DNA of 64,000 nt from Gimesia algae (lineage in GTDB: Bacteria > Planctomycetota > Planctomycetia > Planctomycetales > Planctomycetaceae): NCBI RefSeq assembly GCF_007746795.1, contig NZ_CP036343.1:2221869-2285868 (forward strand). Reading direction: 5' to 3'. This document shows positions 40,607 to 50,185 of the stretch, piece by piece (position 1 is the stretch's first letter; each line of letters starts with the position of its first letter). The notes under the pieces were generated by a model. The model made no database searches and was not told the DNA's origin. It saw only the letters and a list, made by a program, of their open reading frames with translations. Made by a program: the position numbers and the translations under genes.

Positions 40607-41770
40607 TTAGTGATTTAAGCGGGCTACAATCGGGCGGGCCATTCCCGGAAATAGATGAAACAGTCGCAGTCCCCAGCCCACGGCTGTGGGCGAACGCAAT
40701 AAGCGGGCCAGCCAGCGACACCAGAACAAACGGCCGTCCGTCAGGGCATAGTGAGCGTTTAACCATTTTTGTTCCAGCGCGGAATCCCAGTGGCGTATTC
40801 CTTCCGGCACCAGTTGCGCAACAGCCATTCCCTCTGTAATCGCGTTCGCCATCCCTTCTCCGGTAAACGGTTCCAGATAACCGGCTGCATCTCCCAGCAC
40901 AAACAATCGGTCGCCCACCGGTCGCAAAGTTTTACGGGTGACAGGCAACGTGCCCTTAAAACTGCTCTCGGTCATTTCCGGCAGTACCGGGGATCCAGAC
41001 TCTCTCAGGATCTGCAATACCGCGGCTGCTGGACCGGCACATTGTTTGATAAAAGCCCGATCGATGGCAGCAGCCAGATTCAGGTTCTCTCCTTCCACGC
41101 GTACCAGACCCACATAGCCGGATCTGTGGATCGCCATGTGAATCATGCCTGGTGGATAGGATGTATGGTTTTTCACGGCAAATGCCGCACCGACTCCAAT
41201 CCGGGAATCGGAGGCAACCTGCATGTCAAACCCCGAACAGTTCTGCAGACTGGGATGCCCCAGCCCGTCCGCCGCCAGCACAATTTTTGCAGAGACGGAA
41301 CCAGCGAAGTGCCCCTGGTAATTGAGTTCTACTGTTCGTGAAGAACGTTTTTCTGAACTGCCGACGACGATCGCAGTGGTATCCTGCAGAAACTCAGCAC
41401 CGGCGTCGATCGCCGACTCAACCAGTCGCGTATCGAAAACTTCTCGAGAAATCGCCAGTCCCCCCGGTAAAGCGACCGCTGTTTTTCGTCCCTGGTATTG
41501 CATACGAAACTGATTTATCGGCACTGCACCGGCAGATTCCAGTAACTGGCCCAGACCGATCTGTTGCAATGCATTGATCGCCCGCTGATTGAGACAACAG
41601 CCACAGACTTTGTAACGGGGAAATGTTTTGCGTTCGACCAGCAGTGTCCGCAGTTTCTGCTGTGCCAGTTGCCGGGCCGCCACAGCCCCAGCGGGACCGG
41701 CACCGATGACGAGGGCATCCCAGTGCTGTCCACAGGCTGCTTCCCGATTCAACGAACTGGTCAGAGTCAT
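40607..41770 (-). CDS. FAD-dependent oxidoreductase (geranylgeranyl reductase/hydroxylase-like)
   Basis: The product starts with the FAD-binding motif VIGAGPAGAVAARQLA, goes on with LVERKTFPRYKVCGCCL, and has the second flavin motif GDRLFVLGDAAGYLEPFTGEGM near residue 285. This places it in the p-hydroxybenzoate hydroxylase/geranylgeranyl reductase superfamily. Start choice: an ATG at 41782 is in frame, but the ATG at 41770 makes an exact ATGA overlap with the upstream methyltransferase stop (41769-41767), so it is preferred (387 residues). Between a methyltransferase and a type III PKS, it probably hydroxylates or reduces the polyketide product. The substrate is inferred from context only. 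Confidence 0.88.
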   Translation of the reverse strand: MTLTSSLNREAACGQHWDALVIGAGPAGAVAARQLAQQKLRTLLVERKTFPRYKVCGCCLNQRAINALQQIGLGQLLESAGAVPINQFRMQYQGRKTAVALPGGLAISREVFDTRLVESAIDAGAEFLQDTTAIVVGSSEKRSSRTVELNYQGHFAGSVSAKIVLAADGLGHPSLQNCSGFDMQVASDSRIGVGAAFAVKNHTSYPPGMIHMAIHRSGYVGLVRVEGENLNLAAAIDRAFIKQCAGPAAAVLQILRESGSPVLPEMTESSFKGTLPVTRKTLRPVGDRLFVLGDAAGYLEPFTGEGMANAITEGMAVAQLVPEGIRHWDSALEQKWLNAHYALTDGRLFWCRWLARLLRSPTAVGWGLRLFHLFPGMARPIVARLNH

Positions 41771-42474
41771 ACTCGACTCCACTTCAGCAACCAGCGTTGC
41801 GGCCAGTGACGCGTGACCTGAAAACCACTTAATCCGGCCTGTCCGGCCAGTTCCGTAATCTCATTCACCGTAAACGCGCCTGCCACTGAGAGCGGACCAT
41901 CAGTGTGCACAACCGATGAGCGGGTTAATAAACGACAGGCCGTCCAGGCAAGCCCGTATCCGGCGCGCGATCGTCGCAAATCATTCACCAGCATCAGTTG
42001 CCTGGTCGACTGCGACATAATTTTCAGAAGCTGTTGAGCGGGCTCCTCATCAAGATGATGCAGGAACAACGAGCACATGACCACATCATATTGTTTATCC
42101 AGCGATTCCGAGAGCACATCGCATTCAAAAAATCGCACCTGCTCCTGCCCCCGGTTTGAAGCCTGCTGTGTCGCATACTTGACAGCGAAGGGGCTGATAT
42201 CACAGCCATCAACCTCAACGGAAATTCCCGCACGCTTCGCACGGGCAGCAATGCTTAACGCGACATCCCCGCCGCCACTGGCAATATCCAGTATCTGTAA
42301 AGGTTTCCCAGTTCGACGTCGGGCTAATTCCAGAATGACCGGCCACACGATGGCATCACTGCGACTCCACCAGTTAATTCGCCCCAGACCCGCTAAGGCG
42401 TGACTATGCTCGCCTTCAGACAACCCGGGCTGATCCATCAATTCCGGTTCTCGCTGGCGGATTTTTAAATTCAT
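41767..42474 (-). CDS. SAM-dependent methyltransferase of the polyketide operon
   Basis: The 235-residue product carries class I methyltransferase motif I, LQILDIASGGGDVALSIAA near residue 63, then DGCDISPFAVKYA and the acidic YDVVMCSLFLHHL segment near 128. It resembles UbiE-like quinone or phenol methyltransferases. It is the first gene of the leftward polyketide operon: its stop overlaps the flavoprotein start in ATGA, which means coupled translation. A role in methylating the aromatic product of the type III PKS is likely. The intergenic stretch 42475-42654 upstream should hold the operon promoter. Confidence 0.85.
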   Translation of the reverse strand: MNLKIRQREPELMDQPGLSEGEHSHALAGLGRINWWSRSDAIVWPVILELARRRTGKPLQILDIASGGGDVALSIAARAKRAGISVEVDGCDISPFAVKYATQQASNRGQEQVRFFECDVLSESLDKQYDVVMCSLFLHHLDEEPAQQLLKIMSQSTRQLMLVNDLRRSRAGYGLAWTACRLLTRSSVVHTDGPLSVAGAFTVNEITELAGQAGLSGFQVTRHWPQRWLLKWSRV

Positions 42475-42654
42475 ATTTAAGTCAATTCGATTCGATCCAT
42501 CGCCTCAGCCCGCATTGATGCTGAGTTGAGCATACCCAATCGCTACTAATAATACAGTAGTTCGGGTGCGCGATCATTGTGATTCAAGCCTTAGTTGTTA
42601 AGACGAGATACAGTCTATCAGGCTCAGGCTCCAGGTTGAACAGATCAGAGCGAA

Positions 42655-44094
42655 CTATGCCAGAATGTCAGACACAACTCTCGCAGGACGCCCATTCGTA
42701 ATCATCTGTTCCTGACCATTGTGATGATAGAGCAACTGCTGATAATCAAGTCCAAACAGCCGCATGATGGTGGCCTGGAAGTCATTGGGGGTCACAACAT
42801 TTTCTACCGCTTTATGCCCGAACTCATCTGTTTTCCCAAAGGTCATTCCCCCTTTAATGCCACCTCCGGCCAGCCAGATACTGAATCCCTGGCCGTTATG
42901 ATCGCGGCCTGCACTCTTGGCATCGCCGTGGTTCTGCGTCACAGGCAGTCGCCCGATCTCGCCCCCCCAGTGCACGAGTGTGGAATCCAGCATGCCCCGT
43001 TGCTTCAGATCTTTTACAAGTGCCGCAGAAGGCTTATCCGTGCGACCACATATCGCAGGCAGTCCGGTTGAAATATTGCTGTGATTGTCCCACGGTTGTC
43101 CTCCGAGGAACAGTTGCACGAACCGCACCCCGCGTTCCACCAGGCGGCGGGCGATCAGACATCGGGTTCCGTATTCTTTTGTTTTGGGATCATCCAGACC
43201 ATACATATCCTGTGTGGCTTTGGTTTCCTGAGAGAGGTCGAGCGCTTCGCGGGCGGAAGTCTGCATCCGCGCTGCCAACTCATAACTTGAGATTCGCGCT
43301 TCCAGATCCGATTCGTGAGGATGCTGTTCGTAATGTCGCTTATTGAGTGTCTGCAGCAGTTCCAGATTCAGCTGCTGCAAAGACCCCTGCAGATGTGCCG
43401 GTGCATCCAGATTCAAAATGCGTGGCTCCTTGGGTCGCAGTACGGTGCCCTGGAACAGTGACGGCATAAATCCGTTAGACCAGTTGGTGACGCCATCCAC
43501 GGGCAATCCTCCCGGATCAGTCAACACCATGTACGCCGGCAGGTTTTGAGATTCTGAACCTAAGCCATAAACCAGCCAGGACCCCAGATTCGGACGTCCC
43601 AGCACTCCAGGAATCCCCCCATGAAAATAGCGAATTGAGACCTCGTGACCATTGGCGCCAGTATGCATGGAGCGAACCACACAGATGTCATCCACAATTT
43701 CTGCCAGATGAGGCAACAGTTCTGAAAGTTCGGTCCCACATTGCCCGTGCTTCTGAAATTTCCACGGACTCCCCAACAGCTTTTTACTCGCCTGCTGCAC
43801 GAAGCTGTATTGGATATCGCCTTTAAAATCAGTCCCGCTATATTTAGTCAACTCCGGTTTGGGATCGGTCAAATCCATATGCGCCGGGCCGCCATGCTGA
43901 AACAGCGAGATCATGGCTTTCGCCTGTGGTGCGAACTGCGCTGCCTTAGGCGTCAGATCAAAATGAGGTTGCTTGATGGGAATGTTCTTGGGCCGCGCCA
44001 GGAGTTGATCTTGCTTCAGTAGCCAGGCCAGCGCAACAGTACCAATGCCCATCGCGTTTTCTGCCAGAAACTGTCGTCTGCTAAAATGTGTCAT
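42655..44094 (-). CDS. DUF1501 protein with twin-arginine signal
   Basis: The 479-residue protein opens with a Tat signal (FSRRQFLAENAMGIGTVALAWL). DUF1501 marks are FQHGGPAHMDLTDPKPEL near residue 65, LVHWGGEIGRLPVTQ near 375 and GRDHNGQGFSIWLAGGGIKGG near 395. It is closer in text to the DUF1501 at 5141 (shared LGSWxVYGLGxExQNLPAYxVLTDP stretch) than to the one at 32055. It lies 71 bases after the DUF1553 gene at 44166-47321 on the same strand, so the two form an operon. Reaction unknown; envelope location inferred from the signal. Confidence 0.92.
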   Translation of the reverse strand: MTHFSRRQFLAENAMGIGTVALAWLLKQDQLLARPKNIPIKQPHFDLTPKAAQFAPQAKAMISLFQHGGPAHMDLTDPKPELTKYSGTDFKGDIQYSFVQQASKKLLGSPWKFQKHGQCGTELSELLPHLAEIVDDICVVRSMHTGANGHEVSIRYFHGGIPGVLGRPNLGSWLVYGLGSESQNLPAYMVLTDPGGLPVDGVTNWSNGFMPSLFQGTVLRPKEPRILNLDAPAHLQGSLQQLNLELLQTLNKRHYEQHPHESDLEARISSYELAARMQTSAREALDLSQETKATQDMYGLDDPKTKEYGTRCLIARRLVERGVRFVQLFLGGQPWDNHSNISTGLPAICGRTDKPSAALVKDLKQRGMLDSTLVHWGGEIGRLPVTQNHGDAKSAGRDHNGQGFSIWLAGGGIKGGMTFGKTDEFGHKAVENVVTPNDFQATIMRLFGLDYQQLLYHHNGQEQMITNGRPARVVSDILA

Positions 44095-44165
44095 CGGCTA
44101 CACCAAAAAGAAGGAACTCAAATACTTTCGAAAATTATACTCAGTCAAAACGCTGATCACACTTA

Positions 44166-47100
44166 TTAATCGACATATAAAAATTCGTTAGAACTCATCA
44201 ACGCCTGGCACAGATTCGTAATCACCTGTTGCCCGGGCGTGACGCCTTTGGGAAGCTGTTCCGGATGTTGTTGCAAATAAACCATCTGGTTGTTGATGAA
44301 TCGGATTACCAGAAGCAGTTCGTCCGGCGTCGGTTGTCGGCAAAGGGCCAGTTCAAAGGCATAAGCTGCCTGGGCAGGCAGACTTTTCTGTTCTGGTTCC
44401 GGTCCTCGGAATTCAGCAGCAGAATCCCACTTATGCACTCCTCCCTGCTCGTTTTTCAGCGACAACTGAAAACCCCAGGAGAAAGAATCAAAGCCGACAT
44501 CCTTCTGTTTACAATCCGTAATGAAGTCAATGGTATCGCCCGGTTGAACCATTAATGAGCCCACTCCTGTATCAACAGACTGATTTTTGATGTCCCACTG
44601 ACCGGCCAGCCCGGAACGACTGGAAAGGACCAGTGCCCGCACGCCATTCCCGTGTTCACTGCCATGCTGTAGTTTTCCTGTGACAGACAGCGTCCCCGAA
44701 GCCGGCGCTGTCCAGCGACGGATGGCAACATACTGACTGCCCGGATGACCGCCTCCCGCATTCAATGTCACCCAGCCCAGTGCAGGATCCGGGAGCTTGG
44801 GGCCTCCCTGCCAGCTGGAACCAGACCAGTGAGGTAGTGCAGTAAAGGTACTCTTCAGCGAATCGGTTTCATCCAGTTTCCCATAGCCATAACTCCACAC
44901 GGGCCTGACAGTCGGCGGGAGTTCAGGCAGTGATGCCAGCACATCCGGTTTCAATTCCGGTGCATCCCGCGCCAGTCGTTCCGCCAGCTTCCCGGATTGT
45001 GAAAGGATAAAACTGCCGTTCATCAGCATCAGAGACTGGGTTGCGACGGTCGAACTCGAACGCCGCTCACAGTTGATCTCCATTACCGGCGCATCAAATG
45101 TCTGCAGCATCCCCACCGGCTGACTGCGGCGGGCCTGAATATATAGACTGCGACGGAGCTGATCACCGGAGACGACAACCTGACCGAAGTCGTCCTCTTT
45201 GATAGCCACCGGGGCACCATACAGCTGAGGATCAAGCACACCGGAAACGGCCAGCATCCGATCCCGTAACGTTTCTGCTTCGAGGCGGACAATTGGTTTA
45301 CGCCAATAGTAATTATTTTCCGGATCGATTGATTCCTTACTCGGATCAGGGGCGCCTGCCTGTCGATAGGCAGTCGATAACATGATTGTACGATGCAGTT
45401 TTTTCAGGTCCCAGCCCTGCTGCATGAATTCAGTAGCCAGCCAGTCGAGTAACTCCGGATGCGTGGGAGTCGAACCCAACTTGCCGAATTCGCCTGGCGT
45501 GCTGACAATCGCCCGTCCGAAGTGATGTAACCAGATTCGATTTACTAACACGCGAGCGACCAGCGGATGTTCTCCATTGGTCAACCAGCGGGCGAATGCC
45601 AGCCGACGCCCGGTCGTCGGCAGGGTAGTATCATTAACCGGGAATTTCCTGCGTTCCCCTTCCGGTGCTACCACTGTCAATCCTGCAGGCTCTATCACCT
45701 GCATGGGCTGTCGATAATCGCCGCGGTGAAACAGTTTTGTCACGGGCAGATGATTGGCAGGTTCAACGGCCACTCGCAAAAACTCTTCCACCGGCTTTTT
45801 ACTTCTGATCTCAGCGATCTGTTTATCAAATTCCTTCAACTCTTCTGCGGCTTTGGGAAGATACTGATACAACACGCCCGGTGAAATATTAACACTGGGG
45901 TTTTTCTTGAGCAGTTCTTTCTGCTCAGGAGTTCTTTTATCTGCGGCAGTCTGGTAGGCGGTTTTTAACTGGTCCCGCAAAGGCTGCTCATATTTCTTCA
46001 GCTCCGTTTCCAGAGCTTCCGCCATATAGGCGGCCTGCTTTTCAATTTTGGTGGCGACGACTTTTTTGACTTCGGCTTCTATTTCTGCTGCTTTCACCCG
46101 ATCAGCGGCTGTATACAGCGAGACTTTCCTTTGGGGTGGTGTCTGCCAGTGCTGCCAGTCAAACGCCGGCTCAAAAACAGCCCGCATTGCAAAGTAATCC
46201 GACTGTGGAATCGGGTCATAACGATGGTCATGACATTGTGCACAGGCAACACTGACCCCCATCAGCGAACTGCTGACAATCTTCATTGTATCCGCAATGA
46301 CCTGATTGCGCGCTTCAGGAGTATTACTGCCGCTGCCAGTTCCGTCAGCTGCCATTCGCAAAAATCCTGTAGCCGTCAACAGTTCAATCTGTTTTTCTGT
46401 CAGATCGCCTTCACGCTTTCCGGCCAACTCATCCCCGGCCAGTTGCTCCACGATGAATTCATTGAATGGTTTGTTCGCATTCAACGATCGAATCACATAG
46501 TCACGGTATTTCCACGCCCAGGGGCGCACGACATCATTCACCGTATAACCTTCGGAATCAGCATACCCGGCGATATCCAGCCAGTGACGTGCCCAGCGTT
46601 CTCCGTAGTGAGGCGACTGTAACAGTTCATCCAGATAGACTTCGTACCAGCCAGCAGACTGATCTGCCATCACCCGGCGAATCTGTTCCGGACTGGGAGG
46701 CAGACCCAGCAGGTCGAAACTGGCGCGCTTGGTCAGCGTTAGTTTCTCGGCATCGGGAGAAAATGCCAGACCTTCCGGCATGGCTTTTAGCAGCAACGCA
46801 TCGATGGGCGAACGTACCCCCGGTCTGCTTTTGAGTTCTTCAGAAACCTCTGGTCTGTGCACAGGCTGGAACGCCCAGTAAGCCCGTTCTTCGGGTGTAA
46901 TTCCCAACCCCGGTTCAATCGTCTCTGGCTCGGGACGAGCCGTTTTCGCTCCTGCGGCGATCCAGCGTTTCAGAGTCTCGATCTGATCCTGGGGAACCCG
47001 CGCTTCGCCGGGTGGCATATCGCCACTCTCAATGCGTTCGATCAGATAACTCTTGTCCGGTTTCCCTGGAATGATGGCTTCGCCCGATTCCCCCCCCCTG

Positions 47101-47321
47101 GTCATGAAACGGACCAGGCGCAAATCGAGGCCCCCCTTCATTTCTTCAACGGCGCCGTGGCAGTCAAAACAATGGGCACGGAAGATCGGTCGAATATGTT
47201 CTTCGTAGGTTAATTTCTCCGGTTTTACTTCTTCAGCAGACACACCTGCGCAAAGTACACAGCAACTTACCAGTAACATCAAACAGAAGCGTTTGAACAG
47301 GATCGTCATACAGGACTCCAT
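44166..47321 (-). CDS. Secreted PSCyt1-DUF1549-DUF1553 protein with inserted beta-rich domain
   Basis: This 1,051-residue protein has a signal peptide (about 1-29), then a PSCyt1 haem motif CFDCH at 51-55. DUF1549 starts near 200 (SFDLLGLPPSPEQIRRVM) and includes CAQCHDHRYDPIP. A Lys/Glu-rich helical insert follows at about 410-500. DUF1553 starts near 590 (ARVLVNRIWLHHFGRAIV). Unusually, a beta-rich block of about 160 residues (WSYGYGKLDETDSLKSTF ... FDSFSWGFQLSL, about 810-990) splits the C-terminal region before the standard ending SSNEFLYVD. It looks like a carbohydrate- or ligand-binding type domain. Start: ATG 47321, with a second in-frame ATG at 47309. It heads an operon with the DUF1501 gene at 42655. 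Confidence 0.9.
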   Translation of the reverse strand: MESCMTILFKRFCLMLLVSCCVLCAGVSAEEVKPEKLTYEEHIRPIFRAHCFDCHGAVEEMKGGLDLRLVRFMTRGGESGEAIIPGKPDKSYLIERIESGDMPPGEARVPQDQIETLKRWIAAGAKTARPEPETIEPGLGITPEERAYWAFQPVHRPEVSEELKSRPGVRSPIDALLLKAMPEGLAFSPDAEKLTLTKRASFDLLGLPPSPEQIRRVMADQSAGWYEVYLDELLQSPHYGERWARHWLDIAGYADSEGYTVNDVVRPWAWKYRDYVIRSLNANKPFNEFIVEQLAGDELAGKREGDLTEKQIELLTATGFLRMAADGTGSGSNTPEARNQVIADTMKIVSSSLMGVSVACAQCHDHRYDPIPQSDYFAMRAVFEPAFDWQHWQTPPQRKVSLYTAADRVKAAEIEAEVKKVVATKIEKQAAYMAEALETELKKYEQPLRDQLKTAYQTAADKRTPEQKELLKKNPSVNISPGVLYQYLPKAAEELKEFDKQIAEIRSKKPVEEFLRVAVEPANHLPVTKLFHRGDYRQPMQVIEPAGLTVVAPEGERRKFPVNDTTLPTTGRRLAFARWLTNGEHPLVARVLVNRIWLHHFGRAIVSTPGEFGKLGSTPTHPELLDWLATEFMQQGWDLKKLHRTIMLSTAYRQAGAPDPSKESIDPENNYYWRKPIVRLEAETLRDRMLAVSGVLDPQLYGAPVAIKEDDFGQVVVSGDQLRRSLYIQARRSQPVGMLQTFDAPVMEINCERRSSSTVATQSLMLMNGSFILSQSGKLAERLARDAPELKPDVLASLPELPPTVRPVWSYGYGKLDETDSLKSTFTALPHWSGSSWQGGPKLPDPALGWVTLNAGGGHPGSQYVAIRRWTAPASGTLSVTGKLQHGSEHGNGVRALVLSSRSGLAGQWDIKNQSVDTGVGSLMVQPGDTIDFITDCKQKDVGFDSFSWGFQLSLKNEQGGVHKWDSAAEFRGPEPEQKSLPAQAAYAFELALCRQPTPDELLLVIRFINNQMVYLQQHPEQLPKGVTPGQQVITNLCQALMSSNEFLYVD

Positions 47322-47608
47322 TAGAGGTAATTTACACGAATCTTAGTACCGGTATCGTAAATCACTCCCGAATAACATTCAAGGATTTAGATATTTTGAT
47401 ATATGCTTACCGTTCACTTCTATTTTCGCACGAATATTCCGTTTGACAAACCTCCAAATCCAGTTTTCCCAACGATTTGTAAAAATTCTGAGCCAGTCAC
47501 CGGTTCGGATTGGCTATCGTCAGCTAATAACCACTAAACTATACCTTCACCGCATAGAACGCATACGCTAAATACCTGTTCAACATCACAAGATCGGGAT
47601 ACTCTGCG

Positions 47609-48502
47609 ATGGAAGTCGATCAGTTACGCTATTTTTTACGAGTTGCCGAACGAGGTAATTTCACCCGGGCTGCCGAAGAACTGCTGATCTCGCAGCCGGC
47701 CCTCAGCCGTTCCATCCAGAAGCTGGAAGAAGAACTGGGGCAACCCGTCTTCGAACGTAAAACCCGCTCCGTTGCCTTAACGGAAGCGGGTAAGTTGCTG
47801 CAATCTCGTGCCCAACAGGTTCTCACACTGATCGCTGACACCAAAGCAGAAATCTCAGACGATGGCCAAAGCGGCCAGATTCGGGTCGGTGCGATTCCCA
47901 CGATCGCTCCTTTTTTTCTCCCTGATTTATTGCGGCAGTTTTCTACAGAGTTCCCCAAAGCTTCTCTGATCGTACAGGAAGATACGACCGACCATTTACT
48001 CAAACGCTGTACCCAGGGAGAAATTGATCTCGCGATCATCGCACTTCCGGTCCCGGCCAAATACCTGGAAGTTGAGGAACTGTTTGAAGAAGAACTGCTG
48101 TTGGTTCTGCCTCCCGATCACCCCCTGGTAGATAAACCACATATCCGCTTGAACGATATCAAATCCTATCCGTTCGTCCTGCTGGATGAAGCACACTGCC
48201 TGTCAGACAATATTGTTTCGTTCTGCCGACAACGCTCATTTCATCCCGTGGCGGTAGAGCAGACCAGCCAGCTGGCGATGGTACAGGAACTGGTCTCTTT
48301 ATCGCACGGAATTTCCATGATTCCCCAGATGGCGCGGCGACTCGATAAAACAGACCGTCGCGTCTACCGCTCGATCAGCGGAAACAGTCCCACGCGAAAA
48401 ATCGCTGCTGTCTGGAATCCCTATCGTTTTCAGAGTCGACTGCTGCTGGAATTCAGGAAACGACTTCACGAGTACTCGCAGATTCAGTGCTCACTGAAAT
48501 AA
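47609..48502 (+). CDS. oxyR: OxyR-type LysR peroxide sensor
   Basis: The 297-residue protein has the N-terminal LysR winged-helix domain ([37 protein letters not shown]). In the sensor domain the segment [11 protein letters not shown] puts Cys197 and Cys206 nine residues apart, the same spacing and context as the redox pair Cys199/Cys208 of the E. coli regulator. It would form a disulphide on peroxide and then activate defence genes. The next gene, 170 bases downstream on the same strand, is a catalase, its most likely target. Cytoplasmic. The function call is strong because family, both cysteines and the neighbour agree. Confidence 0.9.
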   Translation: MEVDQLRYFLRVAERGNFTRAAEELLISQPALSRSIQKLEEELGQPVFERKTRSVALTEAGKLLQSRAQQVLTLIADTKAEISDDGQSGQIRVGAIPTIAPFFLPDLLRQFSTEFPKASLIVQEDTTDHLLKRCTQGEIDLAIIALPVPAKYLEVEELFEEELLLVLPPDHPLVDKPHIRLNDIKSYPFVLLDEAHCLSDNIVSFCRQRSFHPVAVEQTSQLAMVQELVSLSHGISMIPQMARRLDKTDRRVYRSISGNSPTRKIAAVWNPYRFQSRLLLEFRKRLHEYSQIQCSLK

Positions 48503-48672
48503 TCAAATCCATCCATGCACTTCAGACATAACAGCTATCCATCGATTGCATTAGACATACAGAATGCAGCGACGTATAGTTGAATCAAACAATAAGCAGC
48601 TTCATCTGTTTTTACAATTCAATTTTATGCAGATGATAGAACGATTCTGCCAGCCATCAAGGAACAGAGACT

Positions 48673-50112
48673 ATGACTGACAAGCCGACGCTGACCACCA
48701 CCGGCGGAGCCCCCGTCCCCGACAATCAGAACTCATTAACAGCAGGACCACGTGGCCCTGTACTGATGCAGGATTACCAGTTAATCGAAAAACTGGCTCA
48801 CCAGAATCGGGAGCGAATCGCAGAACGAGTCGTACACGCCAAAGGCTGGGGCGCGCATGGTACGCTGACGATCGAAAATGACATCAGCAAATACACGAAA
48901 GCCAAGGTCCTGCAACCAGGTACAAAAACGGAAATGATCGCCCGTTTCTCTACGGTCGCCGGCGAGGCAGGAGCCGCGGATGCCGAGCGTGATGTACGGG
49001 GATTTTCATTGAAATTTTATACCGAAGAAGGCAACTGGGACCTGGTCGGCAATAACACTCCGGTCTTTTTTGTCCGTGATGCTTATAAATTTCCCGACTT
49101 CATCCACACCCAGAAACGACATCCCAAAACCAATCTGCGTTCTCCTACCGCGATGTGGGATTTCTGGTCGCTCTCACCGGAATCACTGCATCAGGTGACC
49201 ATTCTATTTTCCGACCGTGGCTTACCAGTCGGCGTCAGAAATATGAACGGCTACGGCAGCCACACCTACAGTCTCATCAATGACAACAACGAACGCTTCT
49301 GGGTCAAGTTCCACTTCAAAACTCAACAGGGACACCAACACTGGACCAACGCCGAAGCGGAACAGGTCATAGGAAAAACCAGAGAAAGCACACAGGAAGA
49401 TCTGTTCTACGCGATTGAGAAAGGGGACTTCCCCAAATGGAACATGCAGATCCAGGTCATGCCGGAAACAGATGCCGACCTCACGCCCTATAATCCATTC
49501 GACCTGACCAAAGTCTGGCCGCACGGCGATTATCCGTTAATCGACGTAGGCACGCTGGAACTGAATCGCAATCCCGAAAACTACTTCGCGGAAATCGAAC
49601 AGGCGGCCTTTTCCCCTTCGAACAAGGTGCCCGGCATCGGCTTTTCGCCTGATAAAATGCTGCAGGCACGCGTCTTTTCTTATGCCGACGCCCATCGTCA
49701 CCGTATCGGCACTCACTACGAATCGCTACCTGTGAACGAACCAAAGTGCCCCGTGCATCATTATCACAAAGACGGTGCAATGCACTTCAAATCGAACGGC
49801 TGCCCCGTGGATGCCTACTACGAACCAAACTCTTTCAACGGCCCGGTAGAAAAACCCGATGTCGCCGAACCACCACTCAAGATCACCGGCGACGCCGCCC
49901 GCTATGATCACCGCGAAGGCAACGACGATTACTCACAGCCCCGCGCCCTGTTCAACCTGTTCGACGACGGACAGAAATCGCGACTGTTCTCCAACATCGC
50001 CGCCGCCATGCAAGGCGTGCCCGAGGAAATCGTCGAACGCCAGCTCAAACACTTCGAACTGGTTGACCCCGCGTATGCTGCCGGCGTGCGGACAGCCTTG
50101 AACGCTTCCTGA
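48673..50112 (+). CDS. katA: Monofunctional haem catalase (small-subunit type)
   Basis: The 479-residue length fits small-subunit, clade 3 type catalases. Catalytic His55 lies in [13 protein letters not shown], the distal Asn is Asn128 in [14 protein letters not shown], and the haem-iron ligand is Tyr337 in [12 protein letters not shown], with Arg333 four residues before it. It splits hydrogen peroxide to water and oxygen in the cytoplasm. It lies behind the OxyR gene on the same strand with a 170-base gap that could hold its own promoter and operator. A clear terminator follows at 50135. Confidence 0.95.
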   Translation: MTDKPTLTTTGGAPVPDNQNSLTAGPRGPVLMQDYQLIEKLAHQNRERIAERVVHAKGWGAHGTLTIENDISKYTKAKVLQPGTKTEMIARFSTVAGEAGAADAERDVRGFSLKFYTEEGNWDLVGNNTPVFFVRDAYKFPDFIHTQKRHPKTNLRSPTAMWDFWSLSPESLHQVTILFSDRGLPVGVRNMNGYGSHTYSLINDNNERFWVKFHFKTQQGHQHWTNAEAEQVIGKTRESTQEDLFYAIEKGDFPKWNMQIQVMPETDADLTPYNPFDLTKVWPHGDYPLIDVGTLELNRNPENYFAEIEQAAFSPSNKVPGIGFSPDKMLQARVFSYADAHRHRIGTHYESLPVNEPKCPVHHYHKDGAMHFKSNGCPVDAYYEPNSFNGPVEKPDVAEPPLKITGDAARYDHREGNDDYSQPRALFNLFDDGQKSRLFSNIAAAMQGVPEEIVERQLKHFELVDPAYAAGVRTALNAS

Positions 50113-50134
50113 ATGTTGAGACTCTGAAAATAAG

Positions 50135-50178
50135 AATCGCCTGCCGACGGTTTCCTGTTGGCAGGCGATTTCTGTTTT
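50135..50178 (+). terminator. Rho-independent terminator after katA
   Basis: An 11-bp perfect stem (AATCGCCTGCC at 50135 with GGCAGGCGATT at 50160) is followed by TCTGTTTT. It starts 22 bases past the catalase stop. The T-run is short on this strand but the stem is strong. It may also end the convergent gene at 50186. Confidence 0.8.
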
Positions 50179-50185
50179 AGGCTAT

